A DNA stretch of 64,000 nt from assembly GCA_012184525.1 (NCBI GenBank), contig WOFQ01000036.1, forward strand, positions 1 to 64,000, written 5' to 3'. This DNA comes from Xenoacremonium recifei (taxonomy: Eukaryota > Ascomycota > Sordariomycetes > Hypocreales > Nectriaceae). The notes beneath the pieces were generated by a model. The model was not told the DNA's origin, did no database searches, and saw only the letters and a program-made list of their open reading frames with translations. The stretch's first letter is position 1; each line of letters opens with the position of its first letter. Shown here piece after piece: positions 1 through 12,279 of this stretch. Both the position numbers and the translations under genes were made by a program.

Positions 1-67
<67 letters not shown>

Positions 68-72
68 GGGGT

Positions 73-121
<49 letters not shown>
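1..121. repeat. poly-G tract at window edge
   Basis: The first 121 bases are almost pure G, broken only by T at positions 67 and 72. A homopolymer of this length does not look like normal fungal sequence. It is most likely a sequencing or assembly artefact at a contig end (dark-cycle poly-G), although a real G-rich end cannot be excluded. There is no TTAGGG-type telomere repeat. The glycine-only reading frame it creates is meaningless. Confidence 0.9.
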
Positions 122-3100
122 CGTGGGCGTGGGCTGTCTACCTCTCTAGTGAGAGGGCTGTCTAGTGAGAGCAGGACAGGAGAGGCTCTACCGCACTGCA
201 CGCGCTCTGCGGAACGAGATTGGCTGGCCGAGCGCGTGATGAGCCTGGCCGCTGGCTCTTAGTGCTGGAGGAGGAGCAGAAGACGGAGCTGGTTTTTTTT
301 TAATGGGTCGGAGGCGGCAAGGTTTGGCCCTTGGGATGGGGATGGATGGGACTTGGTTTGCACTTGGTCTGGGACTTGAACTGATGCTTACAGTGATGCC
401 CGATTGGGGGCGAGAGTCACCAAGATGGAGTGCGGATAGGGAAACGGGTTGGTGGTCACTGTCAGAGCAGATGGGACTCGGGAGTTGAGCTAAGGGGGAG
501 GAGACAGCTGGAGACTGTCAAGCCACGGAGGAGAAGGGGGAAGTGGAGGAGGCAAGCCAGCCAGAGAACAATACCAACTGTACGGAGTCGACTGGGAGCA
601 TGATTCGATGGTCTCTCGGGCCCACAGCCTGGCCTGAGATGAATGAAGACACAGACAGACAGTAAGTCGACCGGTGGCCGGAGTACGGATGACGGCGGCC
701 TGCTTACAGGGGGGGCTCGATGACAGGCCGGGCACGTCTAGGAGAGTTTGGGATTTCCCCTTCACGCTCTCAATTGCCGGACTAGCGGGCGACGATATTG
801 AATACCAAGCCGGGAGTCGGGACGCCGAGCGTGAGCCTGGATCTCAGTCTGAGGCCGAGTCTCAGTTCCAGCCTCTACTTAGCGGACGCCATTCGGCAAG
901 GCTCCATGAAGTCTCCGTCATGGTGGCATATCGATGGCTTGACTTGACACTCCACACAAGGCAATGCATTATTGATCAGAGACCCTGGAACGCCTCCGCC
1001 CCTCTCCTCGCGACTCGACACGAGGCTTGGACAAGGTTTGGCCGTGTTAGCAGGGCGTTGAGACCAGAATGCCGGGTAGAGTTCCAGGCGCCATTGGAAA
1101 TATGCTTCGCTCGGCTCGGTGACGGGGACGGACGGAGAGGGAGGGACTGGACCCATGTGATCTGATCTGATCTGACCTGGCCCGGCTCTGCCTCCCTGGC
1201 CGGGCAGACGAGGCTGCAGAGTTTTGGACGCCGGCGAGCCATTATCGAAGGCTGTTTGTTGCATACGGCGGCATTCTGCGCTGAATCCTCGCTTTTCTAG
1301 CTCAAGCGGACGACATGCTCCCGTGCATCCCAGAACGGAGCGAAATTAATCAGGTGCTGGATCTGCGAATTTCAACCAAGTGTCGTGGGAAAAAGGGGGG
1401 GTGTGAGATTAAAGTCGCGGCGGCGGGACGAGCATGCTTCATCATCTCCTCTCCCCTACTACTAGGCGTAGCCTCTAGAAGAGAGCCCGTCCGTACATAC
1501 GTATCGATGGTTCAAGCAAGGAATTCAAATTTCCAGACTTTCAACCATTTTTGACTCTGGGAAACCGCCTGATTTTGACTCTGCGCGTGCCCGGAAACTG
1601 AAAAGGGCGGGCAAAAAAAGGGGGCACCGAGACAGTAAATTAGATTCCGTGGGGAAGAAGCGTCCGAGACATACACGCGCAGAGAGGGCACGAGAAGGAC
1701 AGGAATCTGAGACACGTGAGGCCCTGAGTCAAACCGGAGGGCGAGAGAGACGCCCAGGAGGAGATTGGTTTCCGAGATCGTGGGGGAATGGGAAGGGTCC
1801 ACGAATGACACATGCATAACTCGCGGGTTGGGACGAATTCCTGGTGTCTGTAAGGTGAATGCCATTGCCCACAGCTATCCGACACAGCACTGGACCGCTC
1901 CCGAAACCAACAAAGAGGCCGATCATGATGATGATAGCGGTAGTGATCTCCAGGGGGGAGGTTTGGACTATCCATCTGCGCAGGGTCTGGAGTCGAGGAG
2001 AGTCTACAGTATGAATGAAGCATACAGAGCCCGCGAGCTCCGCGAGGGCAGATGGACAGAACTCCTATGCGTGCCAGCGAGGGAGTGTCCGCCCCCTGAG
2101 CAGGCAGACAGACAGAGACTGATGGATAGGGGGAGTCAGCGGACGGACAGCCGGCACAGGGCCCTCCCCCAGAACCGACACTGACACTCAGTAAAGGAAC
2201 CAGCCGAGGGAAACGCCTCATCCCTTCCCCTTCCCGCCGGGAGCGAGGGCGCTCACGCACGCACGTTACAGCCAGCGCCACTGGAATGGAGATGACGTTT
2301 GGGGCGGCGGACGGCATGTCCCAGAGTGGAATTTACGCAAACCCTCTTTTTTTTCGGTTTTGCCTTCTCAGCTGTCCGTTTTGTGTCTATTGATTTTGCG
2401 GGAGGTTTATTGTTAGGGGCAAAGTCAAAAGTTTCCTACAGTCCCTCTCTCTGCCTCTTGCGGCTCTACCTTAAGCTTCGAGCGGTCTCGGAGATCCCGT
2501 GATGAGAAGCCGATGCGAGGCCCGTGGTGGTGAAAGGAGGGTGAGACATGGGCTTGACTGTTTCCGGGGGGAGGGTTTTCAGTCCTGGTTCTTGGGCCGA
2601 GAGGAGTGGCTGAGTGGAAAGGTTGTTCTAATTACTCCCCGTGACCTCAACGGGGATTGGGCTGGACTGACGTCGTTTACGCTTTGCGCCTTACGATTCA
2701 TTCATTCATTCATTTGATTCTCTTCCCGTTAGTGAACCAGCCGGGAGAGTCTGGAGCCTCGACTTCGCACCGATCCGTGACGCAAGCCCGCCACAAACAC
2801 GTCAGATTACCTCTGGTAACGCCAAAGGCAAACGGCACAAGTGCTCGGAACGATCCCTCTGAGGCTCCTGGTTCTCCACGACTCAGCTTCTCCTTTCTAG
2901 TGCCCTCGCCCGCTGGTCAGCCGCCCGTGGTGACCCCTCCCAACACGTGGACAAGCCCAGCCCTAACCCGGAGCCGCTCTGCCCGATTGCTGGCCCGAAT
3001 AGAAACGCCCAATAGCGATTTGGGCTGAGCACGAGGAGAAGGAAAAACTAGAATGGAGCGGGCGTCTGATACGGCCGGAGCGTGAAGCAAGAAGCGCGGG

Positions 3101-6100
3101 GCGGTGCGATTACCTTGACGCCTCCGCGATTCGGCCGGCGCTGGCGGAGACAATTAGGAGGGAGGGAGTGTCAGGAGGAGGAGGAGCCCGCTGGTGACAG
3201 ATGGAGGGAGGGAGGCGGATGATCCCCATTGACAGGTGCAGCTGAGAGTGACAGACACGGCACGGGATGGAACAGCGGCGGCCGTGATGGCGGTTGACTT
3301 TCGGGGATTCCGCGAGGCGATGAGGCACCGGACTCGGCAAGAAGTGGTCTGGGAGGAGACGTTCGTTGAGGCCGCCGTCCAGTGACAGGCAGGCAGACAG
3401 GCAGACGGACAGGCAGACGGACGGGACGCAGCGAGGCGGGCGGTGCCTCTCCATTTGCCTCCATCAAGTAAGTAAGTGGTGTGTGGTGTGTGGTGTGTCT
3501 GTTGGTTTGGTTTGGTTTGGTTCCAAGTTGGTTGGCTGGCTGGCTGGCTGGCTTTGTTTCGTCAGCCGGGCCAAAGAGGGGGAGGGGCAACGGCAACGGC
3601 AAGGAGGGAAGGCAGCTCGGGTTGGCACCGAGGGGCTCCTGCCAGTTGCGACGGGAGGGGAGGGATTCATTTGTCAGGCTGTCTGTCTGTCAGTAACTTG
3701 GACAATACAAGCCTATTCCCCTGTGGCTTTCTATTGTCGAACGGGCGGCCTACGCGCGTGCCATTCGCATTGTTCTCCTCGATTCCCTTTGTTCCTCCCG
3801 CGCTGCGGAACGAAAGCCGTTTCGCACACCCCCCTTCCTCCCGCGAAGTCTTTCTGGCGAGAGTGACTTGGTTTGCCGGTCTGCTTAGCCACGGAAGGCA
3901 ATCTTCCCCCTTCCCAACCAACAAGCTCCCCCTCCCCCTTCGATTGAAGATTTTCGGTCGATGGAATCGCAGGCGAAGAGCCGCTAGAGAAGGGAGGGAA
4001 GGTGTTGTTGGTTGTTGGTCGTTGGATTTCGGATGGATGAGGTTCCGAGAGGTTCTGGGCCGTTGAGAGGAGGGCCTGAGCTCCTGTTCCCCTTCGATAC
4101 CGGCCACACAGGCTGGGACACTGTTCTCGGGTGCTCTGTTGTTGCTACCCTCCTTGGAATGAACTGACCTCCGCAGAAGACGACGAGAGCAGGTTGCTTT
4201 CGAGGATCTGAGTATTGCCTTGACACTGGGAATCCTCGTAAAGCCCCTGCCCTCTCTCGACTTGAATGCCTATTGCTGACAGCAAGACTGTCGCCCACAC
4301 CATTTGTCTCCCAGAGCGATCCTTTCCACGTTCGTTATGCCGAATGTCGTAAACCCAAGCAAGTCCAGGACACTCCCTCCGCAACCCTCGAGCGATGAAT
4401 TCCAACCCGCGACGATTATACAAAGCTATTCTCAGGATAGCTATCTGGCCACAAGCGTGTGCTAAAACGAAGGAGTCTTTGAACATTGTCCGGGTTGTGT
4501 TATCGTCGTTGTCGAGGTTGGTGATGCCGGAATCCACCAGACCTGGCCGACAGTCAAGCGACTACCGATGGATGCCCTTGTTAGTTGACAACTCTGCGAT
4601 GCAAGAGATTGCGTTCTGAGGAGTCTGGTTGCTCTCTGTCTATCAATTGAAACTCCCTTTAAATACATGAAGGACCCCTGCCGGCGCAAACATTGCATCG
4701 TCAACGAACCATCGAGTTCCGTTGCGAGGAACGTGTATATCGGTATATTTACTTGAGAATGCACCCACCCATTGGCATTCACATTGAATAGTTTCAATTC
4801 CGGGTCGCCTGCCCCTCTCCTCCCTGGCTTTGTCCTCAGGGCGAGGCTCGTTGAAGGGGAAGCTCTCCCTACAGTTCTCCCTTATTATTCATTTTATTTT
4901 CCATTTGAACTCCTTACGCACTCAATTCCGAGCTGTCCGGCCATGAATTATCAATTGATACTCAGCCAGATACAGGTAAACGACCATTGACGTGCTGACT
5001 TGTTTATTCCCCAGAAGTCCGAAACACACCCCTGCATGGTCTAAAGTCGCCTTGGTTGTTTGTTGGTCGGCCAGTACCAAGTTCTGCCAACGCACCACCT
5101 GCACACCATTTCCACGATCATCGTCCTCGCATCTTCGTCGAGCCTTCGAGAGCCTTCACACGGTTCCTGCGCATCCAATGCCACATCCTCCCAACTCCGA
5201 AGCATTCCCTCTCTTCGACAACCCTTTCAACGTCCTCCGTCGATGCCCGTTCACACAGTGTGGAGCGTTCTGGGCAGGGGCCAATCGCTTCCTGCATTAG
5301 TCCGCTTTGAGAGGCCGTGAGAGCTCAAGCGAACGGCAGAAGTGGGCACGAAGACGGCGAGGGTCTGTTAAGCAGAGGCTCAGGCGGCCGCGGAATACGC
5401 ACGAAGATCGGGGGATGCTCTCGGAGCTGCGATGGAGCGGCATAGGCCGGTGCAGAAGCTGTCCGTTGCGAGCCAGTGCAGCGCGGGAGGCAAGGGGGCT
5501 GGCGCGGAAGAATCAAACAAGTCAGGACGACGGCATCGCCGCCATGGTGGCACAAGGATGGAAGTCTCGCCAAAGATGTACCCATTGAGGCTGCTCTAAG
5601 CGAGGAGGAATCCGTCCAATGCATCAAGTGATGCTGCTTAGGTGGGTTTGTGGCTGGATGGCATGGCATGGCATAGCCGGGGAGGCGTCTGCGGAGCATC
5701 GAGATGTGCCCCTTTGACAACGGGACGGAAGCTATACGAGGCTAGATCCTGTTCTCACGAAGCTAGGGAACTCTGTCATGTAGGACAGACAGTGGTGGCC
5801 GGGGTAGAGAATCTGACAGTTCTGCGGGGGAGACGCCGTGCATAGTGCAAGGTGACCTCAGGCCGGGCGTGTGCGAGGGGCGTGTGCATCGGGCGAGGAT
5901 ACAATACGGTGGCACTGACGGGCAGGCACAGATTTATGCGATGGACAGGTTGAGTCAGGAGCACGGCAGATGGGGAGCTGCTGGCCCGACTGTAGGCGGC
6001 CCGAAGGGGGGTGTCGTGGTGTTGCATTCGGAGGGCTGAGGTTCCGCAAGGCGAGACAAGTACAAACAGGGGCTGCGGAGATGAGATGCTGAGTTGTCCA

Positions 6101-6885
6101 ACATGGGCGTACATTGAGGGTTCGTCTGACGTGAGGCTGTGGCGGCGAGGCTGGATCGACAGCCGTCGGAGCTCGCCACGTTCGCCCACGAGTTTCCGGT
6201 TTCATCGCTAGTGACATGTGAAGAGCCACCGTCGCACTGCGTTATAGACAGGCCTTGAATAGGGAGAGTTCAAGCCGTTACGCAAAAGGGGAGGGGGTGT
6301 GCAGCCTTCAACTAAAACTCCAAGACACACACACACACGCCCTAAACACGAGCTTTCCCTTTCCCCCGACAACAATATCGTGGTGTTCATTCTCGTACTG
6401 TACATACTTCGCTTTTCTGGCGCGACGGGGAAGAAAGTGAAAAGACTCCGAAGGGTTGTTGTCGCGGGGCGGCCGGGGAAGGGTTCCGGTGGTGGTGGAG
6501 GGGCGTAGAATTGTAGAGGAGGGGAGGGGAGGGGCAGATGATGGGCGGCTGTCAGCGGCTTGAGTGAAGATGAGGAGAGGGGGGGAGATGATTGGGTGAT
6601 GCGTTGTGATCTGGGCGTTGGAGCTGGGCATTAGATTGAGTAGTGTCTTATTGTTGGTGGTGCTAGATGCTATTGTGCTTGAGATGGGGTCTAGAGGAGG
6701 ATGGGATGAGGTCGTCTTGGGCGGCTGGGTGTTGGTCGGTGAGGTCTGGTGTCTACTTGAGTTGAGGCACGAGTTGAGCGCACTCCTCGTCTAAGTCCGT
6801 ATTGTATTGTATTGTTCCCTCCCTGCCTCTTATCTGCCTGTCTATTCTATTGTCTTCACCAGCCCACCCACCCCCTTGTCCAGCT
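122..6885. other. gene-poor stretch, no supported gene
   Basis: Many open frames of 60-225 codons exist on both strands here. None shows a recognisable domain, a consistent splice model or a plausible protein composition. The stretch holds simple repeats: ATTC units near 2695-2715, CAGGCAGA-like units at 3385-3425, GTGTG then GGTTT then GGCT units at 3478-3555, CA dinucleotides near 6330-6345, and ATGGC units at 5658-5675. Composition is GC-rich and purine-skewed in places. It may contain long untranslated regions or lineage-specific non-coding DNA. Confidence 0.5.
3384..3555. repeat. cluster of simple tandem repeats
   Basis: Three short microsatellite-like tracts lie close together. The first consists of degenerate CAGGCAGA/CGGACAGG units (3385-3425). 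The second is GTGTG/GTGTCT units from about 3478. The third combines four GGTTT units with five GGCT units (3507-3553). They explain the Trp/Leu/Gly-rich or Asp/Arg/Gln-rich translations in this area, which should not be read as proteins. Confidence 0.8.
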
Positions 6886-7754
6886 CTAGATGTCCACCGT
6901 GAAAGCACCACCCAGCAGAATCGCCGGCTCATGGATGTTATGATGTTCGTAGCTAGACCAGTCAGTCAGTCATCACACTGTATTTGTTTGTCTCTGGCAG
7001 AGGACTACTACTACTCACCTGAGCGTTCCCACACCACCGGCCTCGAGAAGAAACGCCGGCCCGTCTTGGAGAGTCTTGCCGACCCAGAGCATAGCGAAGG
7101 CTCGGAGGATGTGGCCGTGGGCAACAAGCAGGACGTCGGCGTTCTCGGTAGAGCCTGGTGAGGCTTTGTCAAAGGCTGGCTTGTGGTACTTTTCGCGGAT
7201 CTCCGCTATGAGCGCGTTGAGGCGGTTCGTGATATCCTCCGGACTCCTACTCACTCACCATCAGCATCTATCTTCAAGGTTACGTCTAGCCAGCTAGCTA
7301 CTCACTCTCCGCCCGGACACCCATCCCTCCAGATATCCCACTTCTCACTCACGCCCTGCTCCGCCCGCATCTTCAGGATGTCCGGCGTCGTAACGCCCTC
7401 GTAATCCCCATAGTCCCATTCCCGGATCGCCTCGGTGACTTGCACCTGCGCGCTGCAGCTCAGCCCGTCGCCGACAAAAGAGCCGTGGCGATGCCAGGGC
7501 ACGGGGAGCGGTTCTGTGATGCCGAGGTTGAGGAGCTCGAAGGTGCGCTGGGCGCGCTTCCGGGGCGAGACGTAGATGTGCACCAGCTTCTTGGGCACGA
7601 TCAAGCGATCCGGGCCGATCATGGCGTTGCCGGTGGCCTTGACGCGCTTCTCGCCGTTGGCTGTGAGGGGGATGTCGGTGCGGCCGGTGTGGCGGCCGTT
7701 GAGGGACCATTCGGTCTCGCCGTGGCGGATGAGGAAGACGCGAGGTGTTGGCAT
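6886..7754 (-). CDS. shb17-like: SHB17-like histidine phosphatase (sedoheptulose-1,7-bisphosphatase family)
   Basis: Spliced model: exons 7306-7754, 7019-7246 and 6886-6952, giving 247 aa. Introns of 59 and 66 nt have GTGAGT donors. The protein opens with the phosphoglycerate-mutase signature RHGETEW (R10, H11 being the phospho-accepting His). It has the acid region EWDYGDYEG and the second catalytic His in VAHGH (H193), and it ends EAGGVGTLSYEHHN..., matching the layout of yeast Shb17. That family hydrolyses sedoheptulose-1,7-bisphosphate and feeds ribose synthesis from glycolytic intermediates in the cytosol. The WDIWRDGCPGGE segment is also typical of this subgroup. The third exon was recovered only from splice signals: its YEHHNIHEPAILL translation continues the family C-terminus exactly and ends in TAG at 6886-6888. 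The exact substrate is inferred from family membership; a related broad-specificity sugar phosphatase remains possible. Confidence 0.9.
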
Positions 7755-8540
7755 TGTGTGAGTGTGAGGCTGAGGGTGTCTCGTGAGGGGGATCTTGCTG
7801 ATGCTGGGGTGCAGGCTTGGAGTTGTGATGTCAGTGAGGGGTGAGACTTGGGACGTCAGAAGGCCCGAGGCAGTGTTAGTAACGAGTTACGGGTAATAAG
7901 AACGAATTCTAGGAAGAAACGAGCCTCTATGTCGTTTCAGTCAGCCTTTCGTATTCGAGTGTGTCACCCGCCAAACCGCGACTTTTCGTCAACCTTTGTT
8001 GTATCGTCCTGCGTCAGTTCTAGCTGACTCCCAACGCGGGGTTTCGCCTTATTATACAGCAACTCACTCAGAATCTCCCCACTGGTTCTTCAGCGGCTAA
8101 AGCCAGCCAGCCAGCCAGCCTCCACTGCAGCTCGCTAATCTTCGGCGGCCCTTCCAGGTTGATCAGATCATTGAGGCGAGTAGCAAAACTTGTTTCCTAG
8201 CAAGGAAATTTGACAAGGCGGAAGGAAGCAATGCAGGAGGGCTGCCCAACTTGCAGAAAATTGCTCTAGGGTAGGCTCGTCCAGGTGTTGCACTGAGTCG
8301 TCACGGCCAGTGGCTGAGTCGCTCCCTGTAAGAGACTGAGCACCTGGAAGGATCGTATATACGAGCTGCGAAGTTTCTTAGCCAGCAAAGTCAGTCCGAC
8401 AAAATTACTTTCCGTCTTGCTTCTCTCCTCACCCTTCATGTCCTCTCTGGGTCTCTATATTGTGCCAACCATGCGGCGCAAATCCCGAGCTTCCAGCTCA
8501 TCCGCCAGCATCCAAGCTCTCCTCCCCTTCGACACCGAAA
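7755..8540. other. spacer between divergent genes
   Basis: This is the shared upstream region of the SHB17-like gene (-) and the membrane-protein gene (+). It contains a short CCAG repeat near 8104-8120 and an AT-containing TATATAC near 8355. ATGs at 8438 and 8471 begin an overlapping upstream frame, described under the next gene. No other gene is seen. Confidence 0.5.
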
Positions 8541-9309
8541 ATGCCTTCCTCCTCCTCCACCATCACATCCGCATCCGCCGCCCGCTTACTCAGCACTACC
8601 CAAACCACCACCACCACCACCAATCCCAGCGCCGCGCCAAAACTTCACGACGACATTGAGCTCCAAATCTTCTTCCCAACCAAGAAAGTGCCCTCCTCCT
8701 CCTCCAATCGACCGAACATCCCGTCCCCGACGATCGGGCGCGGAAGTCTGGATAGCGCGGTCTCGGCTTCGACGGATCAGTCTCGCCGGGAGGGCATGAC
8801 GGCGGCGGACAAGCGAGAGGATAGGGCCAAACAGGTGTGGCGCGGATATTGGTGATCGATCTATACTCCGTGTTGATCGTACTATCGCTTGCCGACTGGA
8901 TTGGAGACGGACGATATGGCGGCGCGAGCTTTGTCTAAGAACGACAAGGTGAAGCGCGGCGTCTGGGCCGTTGCCTTCGCAGCCGTTATCTTCGTCGGGA
9001 CGCTCACAGGCGCACAGCTCAAGAACGACGCGCAAAAAGAAGAAGTGCGTTCCCTCAGGGTTTCGTCCAGGATCCTCCCCCAGGGCTCCCGTTGAGGGTT
9101 CCCCCTTCGAGATTCCCAAGACTGACAGGCTCTAGACCATCTCGCAGTTCCGCACCACGACGCCCGCCGAACAGATCGCCGCGCTGGAGCAACAGAAGAA
9201 AGTCCTGCTGGACCAGAAGGCCGCGATGGAGCGCAAGATGGATGCGTTTAGGGAGCGGGTGAGGGATAGGGAGGAGAAGGCGAAGAAGGCAGTGATTGCA
9301 AAGTCATGA
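8541..9309 (+). CDS. small single-pass membrane protein with C-terminal coiled coil, unknown function
   Basis: Spliced model: exons 8541-8834, 8907-9044 and 9136-9309, all phase 0, encoding 201 aa. Splice sites are CAG/GTGTGG..GGAG and GAA/GTGCGT..CTAG. The N-terminus is Ser/Thr-rich with a long Thr run and could be an organellar targeting or disordered segment. The middle is charged. One hydrophobic helix, VWAVAFAAVIFVGTLTGA, lies at about residues 122-140. The tail is a charged heptad-like helix rich in E, K, Q and R, a probable coiled coil, ending AKKAVIAKS. The frame stays open across three exons with consistent phase, which argues that the gene is real. I do not recognise the family. The start is uncertain because two upstream ATGs (8438, 8471) open another frame that runs to 8659 across this start. 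The topology (N-terminus out or in) cannot be decided. Confidence 0.65.
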
Positions 9310-9829
9310 GCTGTGGGAAACTTGTAAGAGATACTGGACATAAGGAGCATCATTGGCACGGACGGACACTGGCGTTATGGGTTCAAAACTTGGAGATATC
9401 ATTGGGAATTCGCAAAAATCAGCATTGCAAGGTGCATGCATGACTGTAGGATATAGCAATACGGATACCCGATAGACAGTGCTACTACTCATAGGCGAGA
9501 GAAAAGTAATGTTTCCTTCATTGAATAATCCGATGGCCTCGAGAAAAACGTGTCGTGGAGACTTGACCATCCATTGACCCGTCCGTCCGTCCATTCATCA
9601 ACCTCAAGCCCAGCCTGTCCATGCCATCGTCGTGGGTTAACTCGTCCAAACACCAGCCCGGTATCCCATTGCCTGCCATGTCACATCTCGAACCCTCTGA
9701 TATCGGAGACCTTTAAACGCCCAATCTCGCCTTTCGCACGCCCTTCCTTTCTCTCTTTGCCCTTTTGTTCTCACGCTCAGTCGTCGACGTCTAGCACCAT
9801 CTCCCTGCGAGCCTCAAGAGCGCCATGCC

Positions 9830-11609
9830 CTACATAAAGGTTGTGTCAACAATGTTGGGTAGAGGAACGGCACGGTAGAGCAGGATGAGAGCCGAGTGCG
9901 ACTCGCCGCCGCCCGCCAGTTGCTCGATCTTGTCGGCCGTCACCTCCGTGACCTGGTCGTCGTTGAACCACCACCACTTGCCGTCTTCTTCGCCCTTTCG
10001 GCCCGTCTTGGGATCTTTCTCAGCCGACTTCTTCACATAGGCCGTGTAGTGGCCGCTGTCAGCCCCGGCACCCTGATGCGTGACTACACCGCGGAGCTCG
10101 TACAGGCCCGTCTGATTGGCACCCTCGTCTTCCTGCAGGTCAGGGTCGACGAGCGCTGCGAGCTCGACCTTGGCCTTGAGTAGGGCAGTATCCCGCTCGG
10201 CGTCGAACTGCGCATCCGTCTTGTAGGATTCGCCCATAACTGTATCGCCATCGGTATTCATGTGGACGGCGGCAACCTCAGCCGTGCGGGGGGTTGACCG
10301 CTGCTGCTCGCTGAGGAGAGCCGCCGAGCCGCCAGGAGTATCGGCCGCGATCTCACCCTTCGTCTTCTTACGACGCTTGCGGGCGCGGTCGATGTCCTCC
10401 TCGTCCTTACGAATCTCGCGGAGCTTGTCGCGGACCGGGATCAGGGCCTTCTTCAGGTCGTCCGAGCAGAACTCGACAATGTCAAGCTCGTGGGGGAAGG
10501 TTACCTTGCGCATGATCTTGGCCTTCTTCTGCGTCTCGCGTTTCCAGAAGAAGCGGACAAAGTGCACCGTCAGGTACTTGGGGGCTCTCGAGATTTTTGA
10601 TGTCTTGATGTACTTGGCGTCCCGGTTAAGCACGTCCGACTTCTTCTCCAGCTCTTCCTTCAATGCCGCCTGGATGCCATCGCGCAAATGGTTGGTTTGG
10701 CCATCGATATGGCAGTTGAGTTTGCTGAACATGTCCTTGGTCACGACAGCCTTCTCGCCAGCAACGCGTGCATCTTCGTCGTCACACTCCATCACCGAAG
10801 TGAATTCGCCCGACATGTACTTGCGGACGAAGGAGACCTCGCCCTCGCCATCATCGTCCTCGACCTTGAGTTTCTGGCCGAGGTGCTGAACAATCTGTGA
10901 CCACGCCTCCTCAGCATCCTGCTGGGCGTAGCCGTTGTTGGACCGAGACTTTTCAGCAAACTGAGGATATACGACTCGGAGGGCGTTGAGAAAGTTCATT
11001 GGAGGAAACGCATCCTGTGTCTCGCCCATCTTCTTGTACAAAGTGGCAAGCTGTGCCGCAAGGTCCATGGAGTTGGGTCCCATCATGAGGCTCGTGTTGG
11101 TGGATGCAGGCTTGTACTTTGTCAAAGCCTCCCGAAGCTCGGGGATCAGCTTCAGAGTCTGCAGAGTCGAGTTCAGGTAGCAGGTGTTGCCCAGGTTCAT
11201 GAGGCCAGCGGGCGTGGCGCCGACTTGCTTGGCCCGATCAGCCTCGGACATGTCCTCCACGAACTTGACCTGCTCCTTGGGCCGGATAATATCGGTGCCG
11301 TCAGAGCTGGGCGTGCCCATCAGATGGATCATCTGGTTGGGCTTAAGGTTCAAGGTGCCCATCACGACATCGTCCTTGAGCTGACCGCCCTTGAGCAGGA
11401 TCTTCTGGCGGGGGGGCTCGACGTTGGTAAGGCTGTACATTTGGAGCTTGAAATCCTCGCCCGTGGATTCGGGATCGACGTCGACATTGTACCTCTCGCC
11501 GCGGTGCCGCACGCAAACTGTCACCATGGTCAGCATGAATGGCTTGAGGGAAGGGTTGAGTCAGGGAGCGAACAGGGCTGAGGGGTCACTGACCGGGTAT
11601 CGACGCCAT
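9830..11609 (-). CDS. ubp6: proteasome-associated ubiquitin carboxyl-terminal hydrolase Ubp6/USP14
   Basis: Spliced model: a 16-nt first exon (11594-11609, MASIP plus one base), a 76-nt intron, then 9830-11517, giving 567 aa. The splice joins to VCVRHRGERYNVDV, the expected start of the ubiquitin-like domain (about residues 5-75). The USP domain follows, with the Cys box GLMNLGNTCYLN (catalytic C118) and the His box HQGAGADSGHYTAYVK (catalytic H495). The NDD motif comes after the His box, and GGGESHSALILLYRA lies near the end, as in yeast Ubp6. The enzyme docks on the 26S proteasome base through its UBL and trims ubiquitin chains from substrates. Length and domain order fit the family. A start at the ATG at 11536 in the uninterrupted frame is possible but would give a less family-like N-terminus. 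Confidence 0.95.
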
Positions 11610-12279
11610 GGTAGCACGCAGATGCAGGCGGGGATCGGAGCTTGAGCTTGGATACTGATAATGAAAGGTGTAGGAATGACGAGGCAAATAGGAGCTGCTC
11701 GCTGCCGCCTTTTATGGCTGGAAATCCCTGGTCACACAGGTGTCCAGCAGGTTGTGTTGAGGAGCAAATTGTGCAGTGTTGGAGGAGAGACAGAGGAATT
11801 AATTAATGGCTGGCTGAGGCGAGGTCAGGCGTTGGGGCGCCGAGGGGAAGCTGCCACTGGGATAGGTGGTGTTTGCGTCAGAGCACTGGTACCTGGCTGA
11901 GCCGAATGTTCCAGTTGTTTGTTGGTGGTGGAGCAGCGGCGGACGAGGTACCGGTTCATACTGGGGCAACAGCAGGGCGGCAGTAGCAGAAGCAAGCAGG
12001 CGCCACACAGCTTACCAAGGTTGCTCTTGCCGCATGCACCCTGAGAGAGGCTAGGCCTGCCGACATCGACATATCAGCCACAGACCGGGTTTTCTATTAA
12101 TCCAGGAAAATATAAGTACTTTTTAAAGACTATAATACACACCTTGAATAAGGGATTTTAATTAATTAATTAATTTAAATATAAATAAATATAAATAAAT
12201 AAGAGATTTATTTATAGTATCTCGTGCTGCACGCCCCAAGACCATTCAATAACGACCTGGTCATCAATACCGTCGCAAG
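11610..12279. other. spacer with AT-rich block
   Basis: This is the upstream region of Ubp6 and of the kinase-like gene. The first part is ordinary GC-rich sequence. From about 12085 to 12225 composition changes sharply to AT-rich. No gene is seen. Confidence 0.6.
12085..12225. repeat. AT-rich block with TTAA and ATAAATA repeats
   Basis: The tract is dominated by A and T, with four TTAA/AATT units in a row near 12160-12177 and ATAAATA repeats from about 12180 to 12202. The flanking coding DNA is GC-rich. It sits directly upstream of the kinase-like gene and could be an insertion scar, a mutated mobile-element remnant or an AT-rich promoter. No element ends or target-site duplication could be identified by eye. 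Confidence 0.6.

Noticed and set aside
71..262. Glycine-run open frame
   Set aside because: It is a translation of the poly-G artefact.
1640..2317. 225-codon minus-strand frame
   Set aside because: Low-complexity Ser/Pro/Arg composition, overlapping open frames on both strands, no domain or splice support.
10260..10889. 209-codon plus-strand frame
   Set aside because: It lies antisense inside the Ubp6 coding exon and is a shadow of its codon pattern.
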